A stretch of 64,000 nucleotides of DNA from Nephrocerus scutellatus (lineage: Eukaryota; Arthropoda; Insecta; Diptera; Pipunculidae), in assembly GCA_947095585.1 (NCBI GenBank), contig OX352762.1, forward strand, positions 46,376,829-46,440,828, given 5' to 3'. Both the position numbers and the translations under genes were made by a program. Position 1 is the first letter of the stretch. The number at the start of each line of letters is the position of its first letter. Below the pieces are notes generated by a model. That model saw only the letters and a program-made list of their open reading frames with translations. It was not told the origin of the DNA and did no database searches. This document shows positions 9,618-20,660 of the stretch, one piece after another.

Positions 9618-9980
9618 TTACGGGTTAATCGTTTTCATCATGCGGTTTATTCCTGCATGTCCACTTGTTGGTAATATATGATAATCGTTGAGCAATATTT
9701 TCTTTTTATGAGTATCGGTAATTTCTATACATTTATTTATTAGGTGCACCTTTACATTACTTTTCTTAAACAAATCTCTTAAGATTTTTTGCAACTCGCG
9801 AATATTGTATTCTCGACGGTCGCCTTCGAGTTTCTTAATTTTTTCTTTTGTAATGTATAATTTATTAATTGATAATGGTCCGCAGATGCGACGCACGTTC
9901 CTCGACAACAAATCACAAAATGATGTCGATCGGGCTGTAGTGCCATCCTTGTTCCTTCTTAGGAGTATACAATTCTTCAC
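9618..9980 (-). pseudogene. pol: mdg1-like integrase N-terminal zinc-binding region
   Basis: 120-residue frame ending LPTSGHAGINRMMKTINP, the first half of the integrase His-His-Cys-Cys finger in mdg1/412-type Pol. It is interrupted exactly there by the TTAA element at 9624. Upstream residues (ELQKILRDLFKKSN, HLINKCIEITD) fit the RNase H to integrase connection. Confidence 0.75.
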
Positions 9981-10239
9981 TGGACGTATGCCACAACTTT
10001 GTTGGGTCCCAGGACTATATCTATATCTTTTATTTGATATTCCTCGTCTTCCTCGAAACTGTTACATATTTTTAGCTCAGTTATTTTATTTCCGTGCTCT
10101 GGTGGCTTGAGTAGCTCTGTAATTATACGATTATTTTCTTCTGCTTCGATTTCCTGTTTATCCGTTAGATTTTCCTGTATTGATTTCTTTGCTTGTGTTT
10201 TAGATATTGTTATGACACATACGTGTAGTTCTTTAAGTT

Positions 10240-11053
10240 GGTCAGAATCTCATATAATGCGACTTAAAGCGTCAGCTGTGCAATTATCTTTTCCGGGTGT
10301 ATATTCAATGTGAAAATTATATTCATCTACTTGAGGGTTCTTTAAGGGAAAAAAGGTAAACTAATGGTCTGTGGTCTGTTATAATTTTGAATTTCCGTCC
10401 AAACAAATATGGTCGGTAGTGTTTTATCGCCCATACTATTGCCAGTAACTCTTTTTCGATAGTGCTATAATTCTTCTCAGCACTATTCAGAGTTTTACTC
10501 GCATAAGCAATGGGTTTGTCATCAAAATTGGCAATACAGCACCTAGTGCAAAACCTGAGGCGTCTGTCCGTAAAATGAATTCTTTTTCGAAATTTGGGAA
10601 TTGAAGAATTTGGGGACTAGTAAGGATTGTTTTAATAAGTTGAAAAGACTTTTTACAGTTTTGGTTAAAATTGAATTCTACATTTTTCCTAAGTAATTTG
10701 TTGAGTGGGATGGCTATTGTGGCAAATTTTGGAATAAATTTACGGTAGTAATTAGCAAATGCTATGAATCTTTTTACATCGTCTGCATTTGTTGGGGTAG
10801 GATAATTGCTCATTGCTGCGGATTTTGTCGGATTTGGGTGAATTCCCTTTTCGGAATGCAATAGATACAATACTTCTTTTCGTAGGAAGGCACACTTTCC
10901 TGGATGAATTTTTAGGTTTACTTCCCTAAGTCGTTTGAACACGTGTATCAAATTTTTGTTATGATCTGTGAGGTTCTTACCAAACACTATTAAGTCATCA
11001 AGGTAAACGAAACAGCGTGAGTACGTAAGTCCGGCCACCGCTATTGACATCAT
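10240..11053 (-). pseudogene. pol: mdg1-like reverse transcriptase C-half and RNase H
   Basis: The main frame 10487-11053 contains the catalytic YLDD (CFVYLDDLIVFG), the thumb segment NYYRKFIPKFA and the RNase H start LRTDASGFALGAV. It then runs out of frame. The remaining RNase H is recognisable to about 10240, where the plus-strand complement encodes a TADALSR-like linker. It polymerised the element cDNA when intact. Confidence 0.82.
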
Positions 11054-11522
11054 CCTTGAGAATTTGCTTGGTGAGATTTAGCTGATAGTGACCGTCCTCC
11101 GTTGAAAATGCTGTCATAGGTATACTTTTTGGTTCCAGTTCCATTTGGTAATATCCTTGACTTAAGTCAATACATGCAAAATATACTGCTCCTCCTACCA
11201 TGTCGTAAATGTCACTTATATTGGTTAACGGGAATTTATCGTCTTCTATTCTCTCATTTACGTTCCTGTTATCTATAACCATTCGGAATTTTTGCAGATT
11301 GGTAACGGGATCTCTCTTTTTTGGTACTTCGAGTATTGGAGAGTTCCAAGTGGATACTGATGGTTCTATTATGTCATTTTCTAGCATGTTGTCTATTTCG
11401 TTCTTTATATCCTGTTTTTGTGTATGTGGTAGTCGGTAGGGTTTGGTATATTTTGGTGTCGCTCTGTTTAGTGTTATATCTGCTTGTCCTATGTAAGTGT
11501 AAGTAAGCATGTCTCCTTCCAA
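10998..11522 (-). pseudogene. pol: mdg1-like reverse transcriptase N-half
   Basis: 174 residues with the usual order: KPYRLPHTQKQDI, IIEPSVSTWNSPI, RMVIDNRNVNERIEDDKFPL, CIDLSQGYYQMEL and TAFSTEDGHYQ. A deletion or frameshift after HYQLNLTK removes the FGLKNAP block, and the YLDD block continues in the overlapping frame. Confidence 0.82.
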
Positions 11523-11671
11523 GTGAAAAATATCGTGGAATTTTGTGCATATTGACTCGATTTCAGTTCTCTCCTCGTTATTCAGTGTATCGAAATTAAT
11601 TTCGCTTAGTTACTTCTTGGCACAGCACCTTCCTTTTTGTACTGTAAAATGTAATGCTCGGATGCTGGGAA

Positions 11672-12280
11672 TTATATTGGTTCTGCCCATTTAAAGTTTA
11701 CAGCAGTTTCGCGAGTGTTGAGAATTTTGATGGGGATTTTTCCGTGCCTAGCCGTAGATATGGATCCAGCCATGTAAACCCCTTTGAACAATTCTTGAGG
11801 ATAGAATATCCTGGAATCTCTATGCTTTGTATTCATCCAATATGTTGCTTCACATCTTGGAGACACGGTTAGGTTATTTAAACTATGTTGTACACATATC
11901 GGTACGGAAAGTTGTCTGTTATTAATTTTGAAATTTAACTGTAAGGTTTCTAGATCGATTATCGCACCAAACTCCATTAAGACGTTTGCTCCAATAATAC
12001 CATCGACGGGTATCGGGAAGGAATCGGGTACTACATGGAATTCGTACGGAATGCTGTTTTTCCTGAAATGTAAGGTGCTAGTACCTAGGTGCCCTTTGAA
12101 CGTAGATTTCCTGCTATATCTACAATGTTTGTACTATAGTTTTCTTTTATTGGTATAATTCCTTCAACTACGGAACTTTTTATTACGCAAATGGATGCTC
12201 CGGTGTCTAGTAAGCATCGTATGACTTTGTTATTGTTGGATTTTATTTGTACGTAAAGGCCGTTTTCTATCCCCGTCGTA
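11672..12280 (-). pseudogene. pol: mdg1-like protease and linker
   Basis: The complement of 12194-12215 reads LLDTGAS, the aspartic protease active site. Downstream, the frame 11672-11977 carries the linker typical of this group, including MEFGAIIDLETL, QHSLNNLTVS and IFYPQELFKGVYM. Several frame changes separate these parts. The right side is cut at 12349 by the BEL element. Confidence 0.68.
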
Positions 12281-12349
12281 TATTATGGTACTTGGTATGT
12301 CGGGATTTATAGACTCCACTCCGAAGGGTCGGCTGTCCCCTCGGTGGGT

Positions 12350-12860
12350 TGTTCGTTTCTAAATAAATTGATGGCCGACAAAGCCAACAACCATGCTTAA
12401 CGCAAATAATGATATATTAAATGTATTATGTACTCGCGGCCTTTTCGTAAAGTAAAAATAACACAATACTTGTATGAGGCTGTGAAATAATTGATGTTTA
12501 CCATTTTCTCACTTACTTCCTTTTTTGCCACTGAACGCGACTAACCTTTTTATTGTACAGCAAAAATTGTCATTAAAATTTATAGATCAAAATAAAATTG
12601 AAATTGTTTGTTAAATTAAAGAAACTCTGTGCTGTGTTTTGAATTAAACTTTTGCTTTTTAAATTATATTGCTTATTTTTGCGACGAAATTCATAATCGG
12701 CTATTTGTGTAAAAATCCATACAACCATAGAAAGAACAAAGGCTCTTCTGATTGCTGCCTCTGCTGCAGGCATGCTTCGCAGAGCATTTTGCATTTTTGC
12801 ACGTTTCGTAGAAAACGGATTGCAATCGTGGGTCCTCAGCAATCAACACCCATTAAAACA
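12350..12860 (+). repeat. 5' LTR of the BEL/Pao element (about 511 bp)
   Basis: 12356-12667 matches 19501-19818. The end is placed at CA just before the primer site. The second LTR starts TGTTACGACTTC and carries about 20 bases missing here, so the exact start is uncertain by a few bases. Confidence 0.8.
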
Positions 12861-12861
12861 T

Positions 12862-12878
12862 TGGTGCCGAAACCCGGG
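12862..12878 (+). other. Primer binding site of the BEL/Pao element
   Basis: TGGTGCCGAAACCCGGG one base after the LTR. This sequence type is common at this place in BEL/Pao elements; I did not assign the tRNA. Confidence 0.7.
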
Positions 12879-13393
12879 ATATTTTACTACAGATTGAGCC
12901 GATCAAATTGGATTTCGAAAAATTACTACGACGCCATTATTGAATACGCATGGTTTTTGAACATCGTGTACACCTAATAGAACTTAACCATTGCACATTA
13001 CAGCAAAAGGGAGAAATTCACGTGAGTAAACGCATGCAAACAAAAGAATCAAAATAATTTAAATTCTGTAAAAATCTTTAATTTAAATTAAAAGTGTAAA
13101 TACACATAAAATTCAATTCTGCAAAAACCTTTAAATTGTATATACACATAAAGTTTACCTACACACATTTCCAAAATCAATCAATCCAAAATTCTCGAAT
13201 CACCTTCGATCAATTAAAGAGGAGTTAGCCACCTGTATACTGCTCACTGTTTGCGCTGCTGCTGAAAGTTGTAGAAAGTAGTTGTAGTTGACTGAATGTC
13301 CATAAGATCCACTCAAAATAGTGCTTCTTGCCAATGCTGATGCTCCAATAGCTCAAATCGTTAACGTACTTGTTAACGAATTGCAAATTAACG

Positions 13394-14272
13394 ATGGACA
13401 AGGATACACAAAAAAGGTTTGCAGAATACCCGAGGCGCCGAGGTTATGCTCGTGGAACTCTCACGCGTTTGGAAAGTTCAATCTCAGCACTCGGTAGCAC
13501 TCAAATGGATTTGCAAGAGGCATATGTCAACTTAGAGCAATTAGAGCGTTGTTATCGTGATTTCGAAGAATTCGACCAAAAAATGCAGGACATCGATTCT
13601 GATTCTTCCGAGATATCTCAATTTGAACAAAGGTTTCTTAAACTAAAGGCTAGGCTTCGCGGTGTGATTCACGATACAAATCCCTTGCTAACAGCCATTC
13701 AAAAACACTTCCCATTAAAGGGAATTATTGGATTCCATACGCGAAACCAGCATAGCCGTTGCACCTAAGGAAGACGTGAAACTTCCTCCTTTAGACATTC
13801 CCTCATTTTATGGCAAAAAATCTGAAGAGTTTCAATCCTTCAAATATTTATTCGAAACCATTGTGAAAAAAAAAACACAGTCATGTCAGATTGTCAAAAG
13901 CTTAGCTATCTAAAAGGCCTTATGAAAGGTGACGCGTATACTTTCGTTCGCCACATCACACTAACCGATGCAAACTACAAGGGTACGTGGATAAAGGTCT
14001 GCAAGCGATACGACCAACCTATCCAGGTCATTCGTTCTTTCGTAAAAAGGTTCCTTGAACAACCCGCAATGTCGAGTATGAACACCCAATCTTTGCGAAA
14101 GGTTCTCGATACGGCTACCGAAGTGATCTCTGGGCTCAAGGCTTTAGGTGACGACGCCGAATCTCGCGATATTTGGCTCAACCACATTATTTTGAATGAC
14201 CACTCATGTAAGGCCTGGGCATCAAAAACAGTAGAAGTCATATATCCAACATTTGATTCACTGCTTGAGTAA
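13394..14272 (+). pseudogene. gag: BEL/Pao Gag (N-terminal coiled coil and DUF1759-like domain)
   Basis: Three overlapping frames (13394-13768, 13728-13913, 13883-14272) read as one Gag. The ATG at 13394 starts MDKDTQKRF. A helical region rich in Glu and Leu follows (TRLESSISALGSTQ, FEQRFLKLKARL), then LPPLDIPSFYGKKSEEFQSF, the conserved start of the DUF1759 Gag domain. The last frame has CQKLSYLKGLMKGDA and AESRDIWLNHIIL, conserved later in that domain. Two frameshifts, one near an A-run at 13866, break it. Gag forms the particle that packages element RNA. Confidence 0.82.
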
Positions 14273-14299
14273 TCATCGGCTCGAAGGGACTTTGTATCC

Positions 14300-14410
14300 T
14301 CATCTGGATGTTGCTTCAACTGTTTAGCCGCCGGCCATAGCTCAAAAGTTTGTCGTTCCTTCAGAAGGTGCCAGTCATGTCACAAAAAACATCACACCAT
14401 TCTCATCCCC
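14300..14410 (+). pseudogene. gag: BEL Gag zinc knuckles
   Basis: Translates to CFNCLAAGHSSKVC followed by CQSCHKKHHT, the paired zinc-binding motifs at the end of BEL/Pao Gag. It is separated from the preceding frame by a stop at 14272. Downstream to about 14790 only scrambled protease and reverse transcriptase residues remain, pointing to a large deletion. Confidence 0.68.
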
Positions 14411-14792
14411 ACTAGCGGAAACAATTTCGAACATCGCGGCGACACAGGTAAATGTCTCACTAGATCAGACTCCTCATGGTACCAACAATAGCGCCTCTAA
14501 TCTTCATATGTACACCTGATTGCTGTCAAGTCCAATATTGCCTACCGTACGCATTATTATTCGCAATAGAGAAGGAGACAGCTGTATCGGCCGTGAGATT
14601 TGTGTTCGTCGACTTAATTTGCCACGCTCAAATGCTCGGTAAAGGGAATCGCTTCGAAAAGCATCACCAAAGGTCTGACTACGTTTGAAATCTCTCCGCA
14701 TTTCCACCCAGAATTAAAATTGTAAGTTGAGGCTTATATCATGAAAGACCTTCCGTCGAAACTGCCACAAGCCAGCTAAGACACACTCAAAA

Positions 14793-15445
14793 ATGCCTTC
14801 AATAATCAAAAACGACTTCTACGTGGACGACGTGTTAAGTGCTGCTCACTCCGAAGAAGCTGCTATCGTGCCTGTCAAAAACTTGCAGCATGTGTTGGGT
14901 TCAGCCGGATTTAAACTACACAAATGGGTTCAAACTCAAAGAAGTTCTTGCGTGATATCAATGAAACAAATCATATCAATGACATAGAAGTGATGAAACA
15001 CAATTCCCACAAAGTCTTGGGACTGCATTGGAACTGCGAGGAAGATACCTTCACATTTAAGGTCAACCTCATTCACACTGACACACCACTGATAAAACGC
15101 AAATTCTTGTCCGATGCATCTTGGTTATTTGATCCGCTCGGTTGGCTGTCCCCAATTACTATCAATATAAAGGCCCTATTCCAATGGTTATGGCTCTTAT
15201 CAATTGGATGGGATGACAACCTAACCATTGAGGTCTCGGACGAATGGACATATATCAAACACCAAATGGATCACGTCGAGCAAATCAAAATTCCAAGATA
15301 CAAGGCTCTTATCAATTGCTGCGCTGCCAGCAAAGTAGCTTATGCGGCAGCATTCTACCTAAAAAGCGTCGACCAGAACGGTGAAGCGAGAGTCTACTTA
15401 ATCGCAGCTAAAATAGAAGTCGCTCCAATTCGACCCTTAAGATAG
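14793..15445 (+). pseudogene. pol: BEL/Pao reverse transcriptase C-half and RNase H start
   Basis: The catalytic YVDD is visible in NDFYVDDVLSAAHSEEAA, followed in a shifted frame (14924-15445) by SHKVLGLHWNCEEDTF, IKRKFLSDASWLFDPLGWLS and SKVAYAAAFYLK. These are the characteristic BEL/Pao blocks after the palm. The N-terminal fingers are missing. The frame stops where the LINE is inserted near 15446. Confidence 0.82.
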
Positions 15446-15654
15446 ATTTTTTTTTTATTAAACATTTCAGTAATATACAATTTTGACTTAAAACTAAACT
15501 TATAACTATTATTAATAAGTGTCGTCTCAACAGTAGGGGCCCGACGTATTTACATTGTCTTTTTTTTTGTATTGCTTATTACTAAACAATAATTTTGACT
15601 ACTTAATCTACTACATGTTTATATTTACAGCAATTTAATTTTAAACAATAAATT

Positions 15655-16437
15655 TTAAAATAAAATAAAAATGAAAAAAATATAAGAGGGGGTATGAACA
15701 GGGCGATCTTCAGCCTCTGTAATGTTGATTGCTGGCCTTCTCGTAGAAGGAGACGTCTTGAATCTAGCATCTGTGACTCCTCTGATGTGTATGTACAGGT
15801 GACTTGGCTCGATTTCTTCGCTTCTCATTCCTTGCATCTCAGGACTTGGATGAGTTTCCAATCCGTCGACGAATTTCCTCGCCATTTGGAACAAGTGGTC
15901 GGTTATTGGCAGCAGACCTGCTGCTTCGTACAGTCTTGCAGTCGACACAAACTTATAGCTGTTTGGCACCCTCCAGAGTCCTGTACAGATCCCTAGTACC
16001 TTCCTTTCAAATAGGAAGATCTTCTTCATCGTTGTTGGTGAGACGGTGAACCATATGGGATAGCCATAGGTTATCACTGGCCTGATGAGCTGCTTGTAGA
16101 TGAGCAGCCTGGTGTTGTTGGACAGTCCGTTTCGTCTTTTTAGTAGCGGTTGCACCAAATGAAGAGCGTAGTTCGCTTTTTTCATTGTTTTATCGATGTG
16201 AGAGTTAAACTTGAGCCTCTCAGTAAAGTTGATTCCCAGGTACTTAGTCTCTGACTTGGTGTTTATTGTCGTGTTAACAGGAAGGGTAATTTTTAAGGCT
16301 CTGCACCGACTTGCGATTTTTCTTATCCTTGTTTTGGTTGCTGGTACTCGGAAGCAGATGAGTTCCGTTTTGTTGGCGTTGATCTTAAGTCCCCACTTCA
16401 GGTAGTACTCCCAAAGATTTCGGAGGTGTTCCTCCAC
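15655..16437 (-). pseudogene. LINE H reverse transcriptase C-terminal part
   Basis: 260-residue frame with the thumb and C-terminal blocks of Jockey-like LINEs: WGLKINANKTELICF, KYLGINFTERLKFNSHI and RPVITYGYPIWF. It is frameshifted from the palm at about 16440. The extreme C-terminus is a low-complexity IFFIFILF run followed by the 3' UTR. Confidence 0.78.
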
Positions 16438-17408
16438 TCTTGGGCAGCTATCTCAGGAGGGCGGGAAACGGCATACGTGATGGAGTCATCCGCGAAAAGC
16501 ATGGTCCTTGTTCCAGCTGTATTGGTGGGTTGATCCGCCGTGAAGATGCTAAATAGGACTGGTCTAAGTCTGGAGCCTTGGGGAACTCCGGCTTTAATCC
16601 TATTCCTTGTCGATAGGCTGCCATACACCTGTACAAAAAAGACCCTGTTAAAAAGAAAATTTTTAATTATTTTCACAATATAATTGGGGAAACCATATCG
16701 AATAAGTTTGTACAGAAGCCCGTTTGTCCAGACGCTATCGAAAGCTTTTGCGATGTCTAACAAACAGGCTACTGTACTACTTTTGACATTCAGTCCTCGA
16801 GTGACGTTACTGTGAAGCTTCATCGGAGGGTGCAGCGTAGAGTGCTTTTCTCGAAAGCCGAACTGAAAGGAAGGAATTAGATTTCTTTCCGAGCAATACG
16901 CATTGATCTTTTTACGGATCAAAGACTCCAATACTTTACTGATACAACACAGTAAAGCTATGGGGCGGTAACCAGTAACACTGGAGCGGTCGGTTTTCTT
17001 CGGTACTGGTACTACTTTGGCTATCTTCCAGTTGTCTGGGAAGTATCCATTGCTAAGGCAATTGTTGAATATGATGGTTAACATCAAAATTGCAATACCC
17101 GGCAGCTTTTTAAGCAGGAAATTTGAAATCCCGTCAGTGCCCGATGATTTTTTAGAGTTTCCACTCATAATTATATCACTGACAAATGCTGTCCCTGTAA
17201 ACATATCCACGTCTACGGGTGCATTTGCGGGATTGTCTTCGCTGAATTGCACTTCAAAATTTCTTGGGGAAGTGGTGTCTTCCACAAGACTTTCAACTTG
17301 CTCTATGAATTCTGGAAGATGAGTTGGTGGTCGGTCTGTAAAGCTCCTTTCGAAATGACAGGCAAAGGCTTCGGCTTTTTCAACAGAACTGGATGCTACT
17401 TGCTCCTG
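16398..17408 (-). pseudogene. LINE H reverse transcriptase palm
   Basis: Contains SGTDGISNFLLKKL, TGYRPIALLCCISKVLE, LLDIAKAFDSVW, GVPQGSRLRPVLFSIF and the catalytic LFADDSITYA. These are reverse transcriptase blocks 1-5 of a non-LTR element. The open frame continues to 17429, but its first residues come from antisense BEL LTR, so the true LINE part starts at 17408. A frameshift follows FADD by about 15 codons. Confidence 0.84.
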
Positions 17409-18395
17409 GTTAGTCGCGTTCAGTGGCAAAAAAGGAAGTAAGTGAGAAAATTGTGAACATAAATTATTTCACAGACTCATACAAGTATTGAGTTATTTTT
17501 ACTTTACGATAGGTGGCCGATACTAAGGCCGCGAGTACATTATACATTTTATATATTATTATTTGCGTTAAACATGGTTGTTGACTCTTTCGGCCATCAA
17601 TTTATTTAGAGGGGACTCCGGGCTCAAATTGATGGCTCCAAGTTAGATTGAAGAGGCGGATGCTATGGTACTTGATTTTGTATCATCTTACGTCATCATG
17701 TTGGTTTGCTGTGGAAGTTGATTGAAGTGTGATTTGCTTTGCGGCATTTCCTCCGTAAAACCAATGCATGATGATAACCTTTTTAGGCGGGTTGGCTCGC
17801 CTTGGTCTGATGAAGAGAATTTAGAGTTTGATTAATGTGTTTAAATATTTAAATACAAAAATTGATAATTTTTTATCTTGTGGTTGTAGTGCTTTCGATC
17901 TCAAGTGGCAGCATAATCGGTGGGATTTTGGTAAAATCGCGTTGTCAGTACAACTGGCGTTGGTCAATCGTCCACCGACACGTAATATTCCTTCTTTATC
18001 GAAGAATGGTGAGAGCGACAGAAGGCTGCTGTGGCTAATGGAGCTGCCTGATTTCAATGCGGATATTTCTCGCTCGTATTCGGATATCTGGGCCCACCTC
18101 CACATACATTTTACGGCTGTTCGTATTTCATCGACTGTGTGAATTGCAACGTTCTTCGCGTTGACACGATTTGCGGTTTGCGACCTGGTTTTCCTGTGAT
18201 GCTCTTTCGATAGCTGGATGAAACGAGTGCACCAACCAAGAAATCGTTTGACTGTTCTATATTCAGATATTCTGTCGAATAGGGCATCTATTACGTTGAT
18301 TTCTATTACAGCTTTGTTTGTAAGCACTGCTAGCTCGTCATCATTTTTTGATTTGTCGGCAAGATGATTCAGTTTTTGGTTTGGCCATGCAGTTC
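17409..18395 (-). repeat. Inverted copy of the BEL 3' end (arm 1 of a near-palindrome)
   Basis: Reverse complement of about 18723-19700: part of the LTR, the 3' UTR and the end of pol. Compared with arm 2 it keeps 21 extra coding bases (around GILRVGG) but lacks about 22 bases at the LTR start. The spacer between the arms is 327 bp. Confidence 0.9.
17821..18395 (-). pseudogene. pol: BEL pol fragment on the inverted arm
   Basis: Same protein as 18723-19278 (AWPNQKLNHLADKSK, TVKRFLGWCTRFIQL, VDEIRTAVKCMWRWAQ) with the extra GILRVGG just before RLTNASC. ILRVGGRL is a conserved start of the BEL integrase zinc region, so this arm is the less deleted copy there. Residues upstream of 18395 in the same frame are antisense and not real coding. 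Confidence 0.72.
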
Positions 18396-19278
18396 CAAAC
18401 GTGATACTTTCTGGAATAGAAATACGTTTTCCGTTCACAGAATTCAGCTTTTTAAAAGCAAAACTCTGAAAATCAAAAACATATCGTCGTACTCGTGGAC
18501 AGATTCCGAAATAGTGCTCCACTGGTTGTCAAAGCAGCCCGCCACATTGCCAACATTCATTGCTAATCGGACTGCACAAGTGCACGAATGGTTACCTCAA
18601 ACACGGTGGCAACATGTCGGCACGAAATCGAACCCTTGCGACTGCGCGTCTCGCGGTCTCTCGCCGACAGAACTCACCAATCATCCGCTTTGGTGGAAAG
18701 GACCCGAATGGTTACTACATGAAAGAACTGCATGGCCAAACCAAAAACTGAATCATCTTGCCGACAAATCAAAAAATGATGACGAGCTAGCAGTGCTTAC
18801 AAACAAAGCTGTAATAGAAATCAACGTAATAGATGCCCTATTCGACAGAATATCTGAATATAGAACAGTCAAACGATTTCTTGGTTGGTGCACTCGTTTC
18901 ATCCAGCTATCGAAAGAGCATCACAGGAAAACCAGGTCGCAAACCGCAAATCGTGTCAACGCGAAGAACGTTGCAATTCACACAGTCGATGAAATACGAA
19001 CAGCCGTAAAATGTATGTGGAGGTGGGCCCAGATATCCGAATACGAGCGAGAAATATCCGCATTGAAATCAGGCAGCTCCATTAGCCACAGCAGCCTTCT
19101 GTCGCTCTCACCATTCTTCGATAAAGAACGATTGACCAACGCCAGTTGTACTGACAACGCGATTTTACCAAAATCCCACCGATTATGCTGCCACTTGAGA
19201 TCGAAAGCACTACAACCACAAGATAAAAAATTATCAATTTTTGTATTTAAATATTTAAACACATTAATCAAACTCTAA
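18386..19278 (+). pseudogene. pol: BEL/Pao pol: RNase H and pre-integrase region
   Basis: Carries YSWTDSEIVLHWL, FIANRTAQVHEWLP, WQHVGTKSNPCDCASRGLSP and LWWKGPEWLL, conserved at the end of BEL RNase H. These are followed by TVKRFLGWCTRFI and a shortened integrase start (RLTNASCTDNAILPKSHRL). The open frame then drifts into non-homologous residues and stops. The integrase core is missing between here and the 3' LTR. Confidence 0.82.
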
Positions 19279-19700
19279 ATTCTCTTCATCAGACCAAGGC
19301 GAGCCAACCCGCCTAAAAAGGTTATCATCATGCATTGGTTTTACGGAGGAAATGCCGCAAAGCAAATCACACTTCAATCAACTTCCACAGCAAACCAACA
19401 TGATGACGTAAGATGATACAAAATCAAGTACCATAGCATCCGCCTCTTCAATCTAACTTGGAGCCATCAATTTGAGCCCGGAGTATGTTACGACTTCTAT
19501 CCACTCTAAATAAATTGATGACCGAAAGAGTCAACAACCATGTTTAACGCAAATAATAATATATAAAATGTATAATGTACTCGCGGCCTTAGTATCGGCC
19601 ACCTATCGTAAAGTAAAAATAACTCAATACTTGTATGAGTCTGTGAAATAATTTATGTTCACAATTTTCTCACTTACTTCCTTTTTTGCCACTAACCTTT
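18723..19700 (+). repeat. Arm 2 of the BEL near-palindrome
   Basis: Direct-orientation partner of 17409-18395, from GAACTGCATGGCC in pol through the 3' UTR into the LTR. Confidence 0.9.
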
Positions 19701-19818
19701 TTATTGTACAGCAAAAATTGTCATTAAAATTTATAGATCAAAATAAAATTGAAATTGTTTGTTAAATTAAAAAAACTCTGTGCTGTGTTTTGAATTAAAC
19801 TTTTGCTTTTTAAATTAT
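19486..19818 (+). repeat. 3' LTR of the BEL/Pao element, truncated
   Basis: Matches the 5' LTR through TTTTTAAATTAT and lacks its last 190 or so bases. Gag sequence of the mdg1-like element follows directly, so no target duplication can be tested. Confidence 0.8.
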
Positions 19819-19828
19819 AAAATTATAA

Positions 19829-20660
19829 TTATAAATTATCAGAATCAGAATTGCTCATGTTATTGTCGTTCCGTCCTCTAGAGTTTTGTCCTCCGAAATT
19901 TTGCTCTCTAAAGTTGTGTCCTCTAAAGTTCTGTCCTCTTAAGTTTTGTCCTCTAAAGTTTTGGTCTCTAAAGTTGTGTCCTCTAAAGTTCTGGTCTCTA
20001 AAGTTCCGTCCTCTAAAGTTCTGGTTATAGTTGATATAGTTAACCGAGGAATTTGTTGACCCTTGGTCTATTTCCATTAAGTGTTGTGCCGCTTCTTGAA
20101 AAGTCGTATGTCTGGCGCTGTCGAGTATAATACGTAGTCTGTCATTCACCCCCTTTTTTAGGAATGCTAATCCCCTACGATCATTGGCTGCGGTTAATGT
20201 TACTCGGGTTTTTTCACCATGGAAACCCTACTTCCAGTTCTGTCATTTTGGTTACTAATGTCTCGATGTCCGTTACGAATTCTCGTATAGGTCGGTTTCC
20301 CTGATTTCCCTGTTTGTATTAGTTCTATGGTTTCCGTTGGTCCGCATTTTTCCGTAAGATATTTTTTTAGTTGTGAAAAATCTTCTGGTTTTTGACTTCC
20401 CAACTCGGTGAGTGCCCTACCTTAAATTTTGCATTTAAGTAAGAACTTTATTAAGGTTTGTTTTGCGGTAGGGGAGAGTGTATTGTAATAGAACTCGATA
20501 CTGTTTAGAAAATCCCTGATGTTTTCCAGTCTTTTACTTTCTTCTTCACACGTAAGGGTTGGTAGCTTCTGAGGGAAGCTGAAACTAAATTCGTCCGTCA
20601 TTTTGCTTACGTCTGTTAGTGTTTCGTTTGGTGTAAGTTTTGTGTCTTCCGTTATTTCTT
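19829..20660 (-). pseudogene. gag: mdg1/412-like Gag, C-terminal half with pentapeptide repeats
   Basis: From right to left in shifted frames: KLPTLTCEEESKRLENI and FLNSIEFYYNTLSPTAK (near 20430-20560), GSQKPEDFSQLKKYLTEKCG (20200-20403), then VNDRLRIILDSARHTTFQEA. About eleven copies of a five-residue unit NFRG[HQ]/NFRDQ follow (19868-20028). Basic repeats of this kind replace zinc knuckles in some Gag proteins. The protein ends SDSDNL. At least two frameshifts are present. Confidence 0.75.

Larger units (their letters stand above)
8443..9624. mobile_element. Non-autonomous piggyBac-like DNA transposon (1182 bp)
   Basis: Flanked on both sides by TTAA (8439-8442 and 9625-9628), the invariant piggyBac target duplication. 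The ends are inverted: CCCGTAAAG at the left and CTTTACGGG at the right, with weaker pairing inward. Four palindromes of the form GCGGTCC-NNN-GGACCG lie near the ends. No full transposase is encoded. The insertion splits the mdg1-like integrase zinc finger. Confidence 0.82.
15447..17408 (-). mobile_element. 5'-truncated Jockey-type LINE (LINE H)
   Basis: Minus-strand non-LTR element. A 10-base T run at 15447-15456 is its poly-A tail. Reverse transcriptase runs to 17408, where it joins an inverted BEL LTR fragment. No endonuclease is present. The clade is a judgement from motif style. Confidence 0.78.
12350..19818 (+). mobile_element. BEL/Pao LTR retrotransposon with LINE insertion and inverted 3' duplication
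   Basis: A plus-strand element: LTR beginning TGTTCG and ending CA, primer site TGGTGCCGAAACCCGGG, gag with a DUF1759-like domain and CCHC fingers, pol with YVDD reverse transcriptase and a BEL-type RNase H region, and a second, 3'-truncated LTR. The body is interrupted at 15447-17408 by a minus-strand LINE and at 17409-18395 by an inverted copy of its own 3' end. Integrase is absent. It is inserted between gag and protease of the mdg1-like element. Confidence 0.85.

Noticed and set aside
18396..18522. Minus-strand extension of the inverted BEL pol frame
   Set aside because: These bases encode the plus-strand RNase H (SWTDSEIVLHWL), so the minus-strand reading is antisense.
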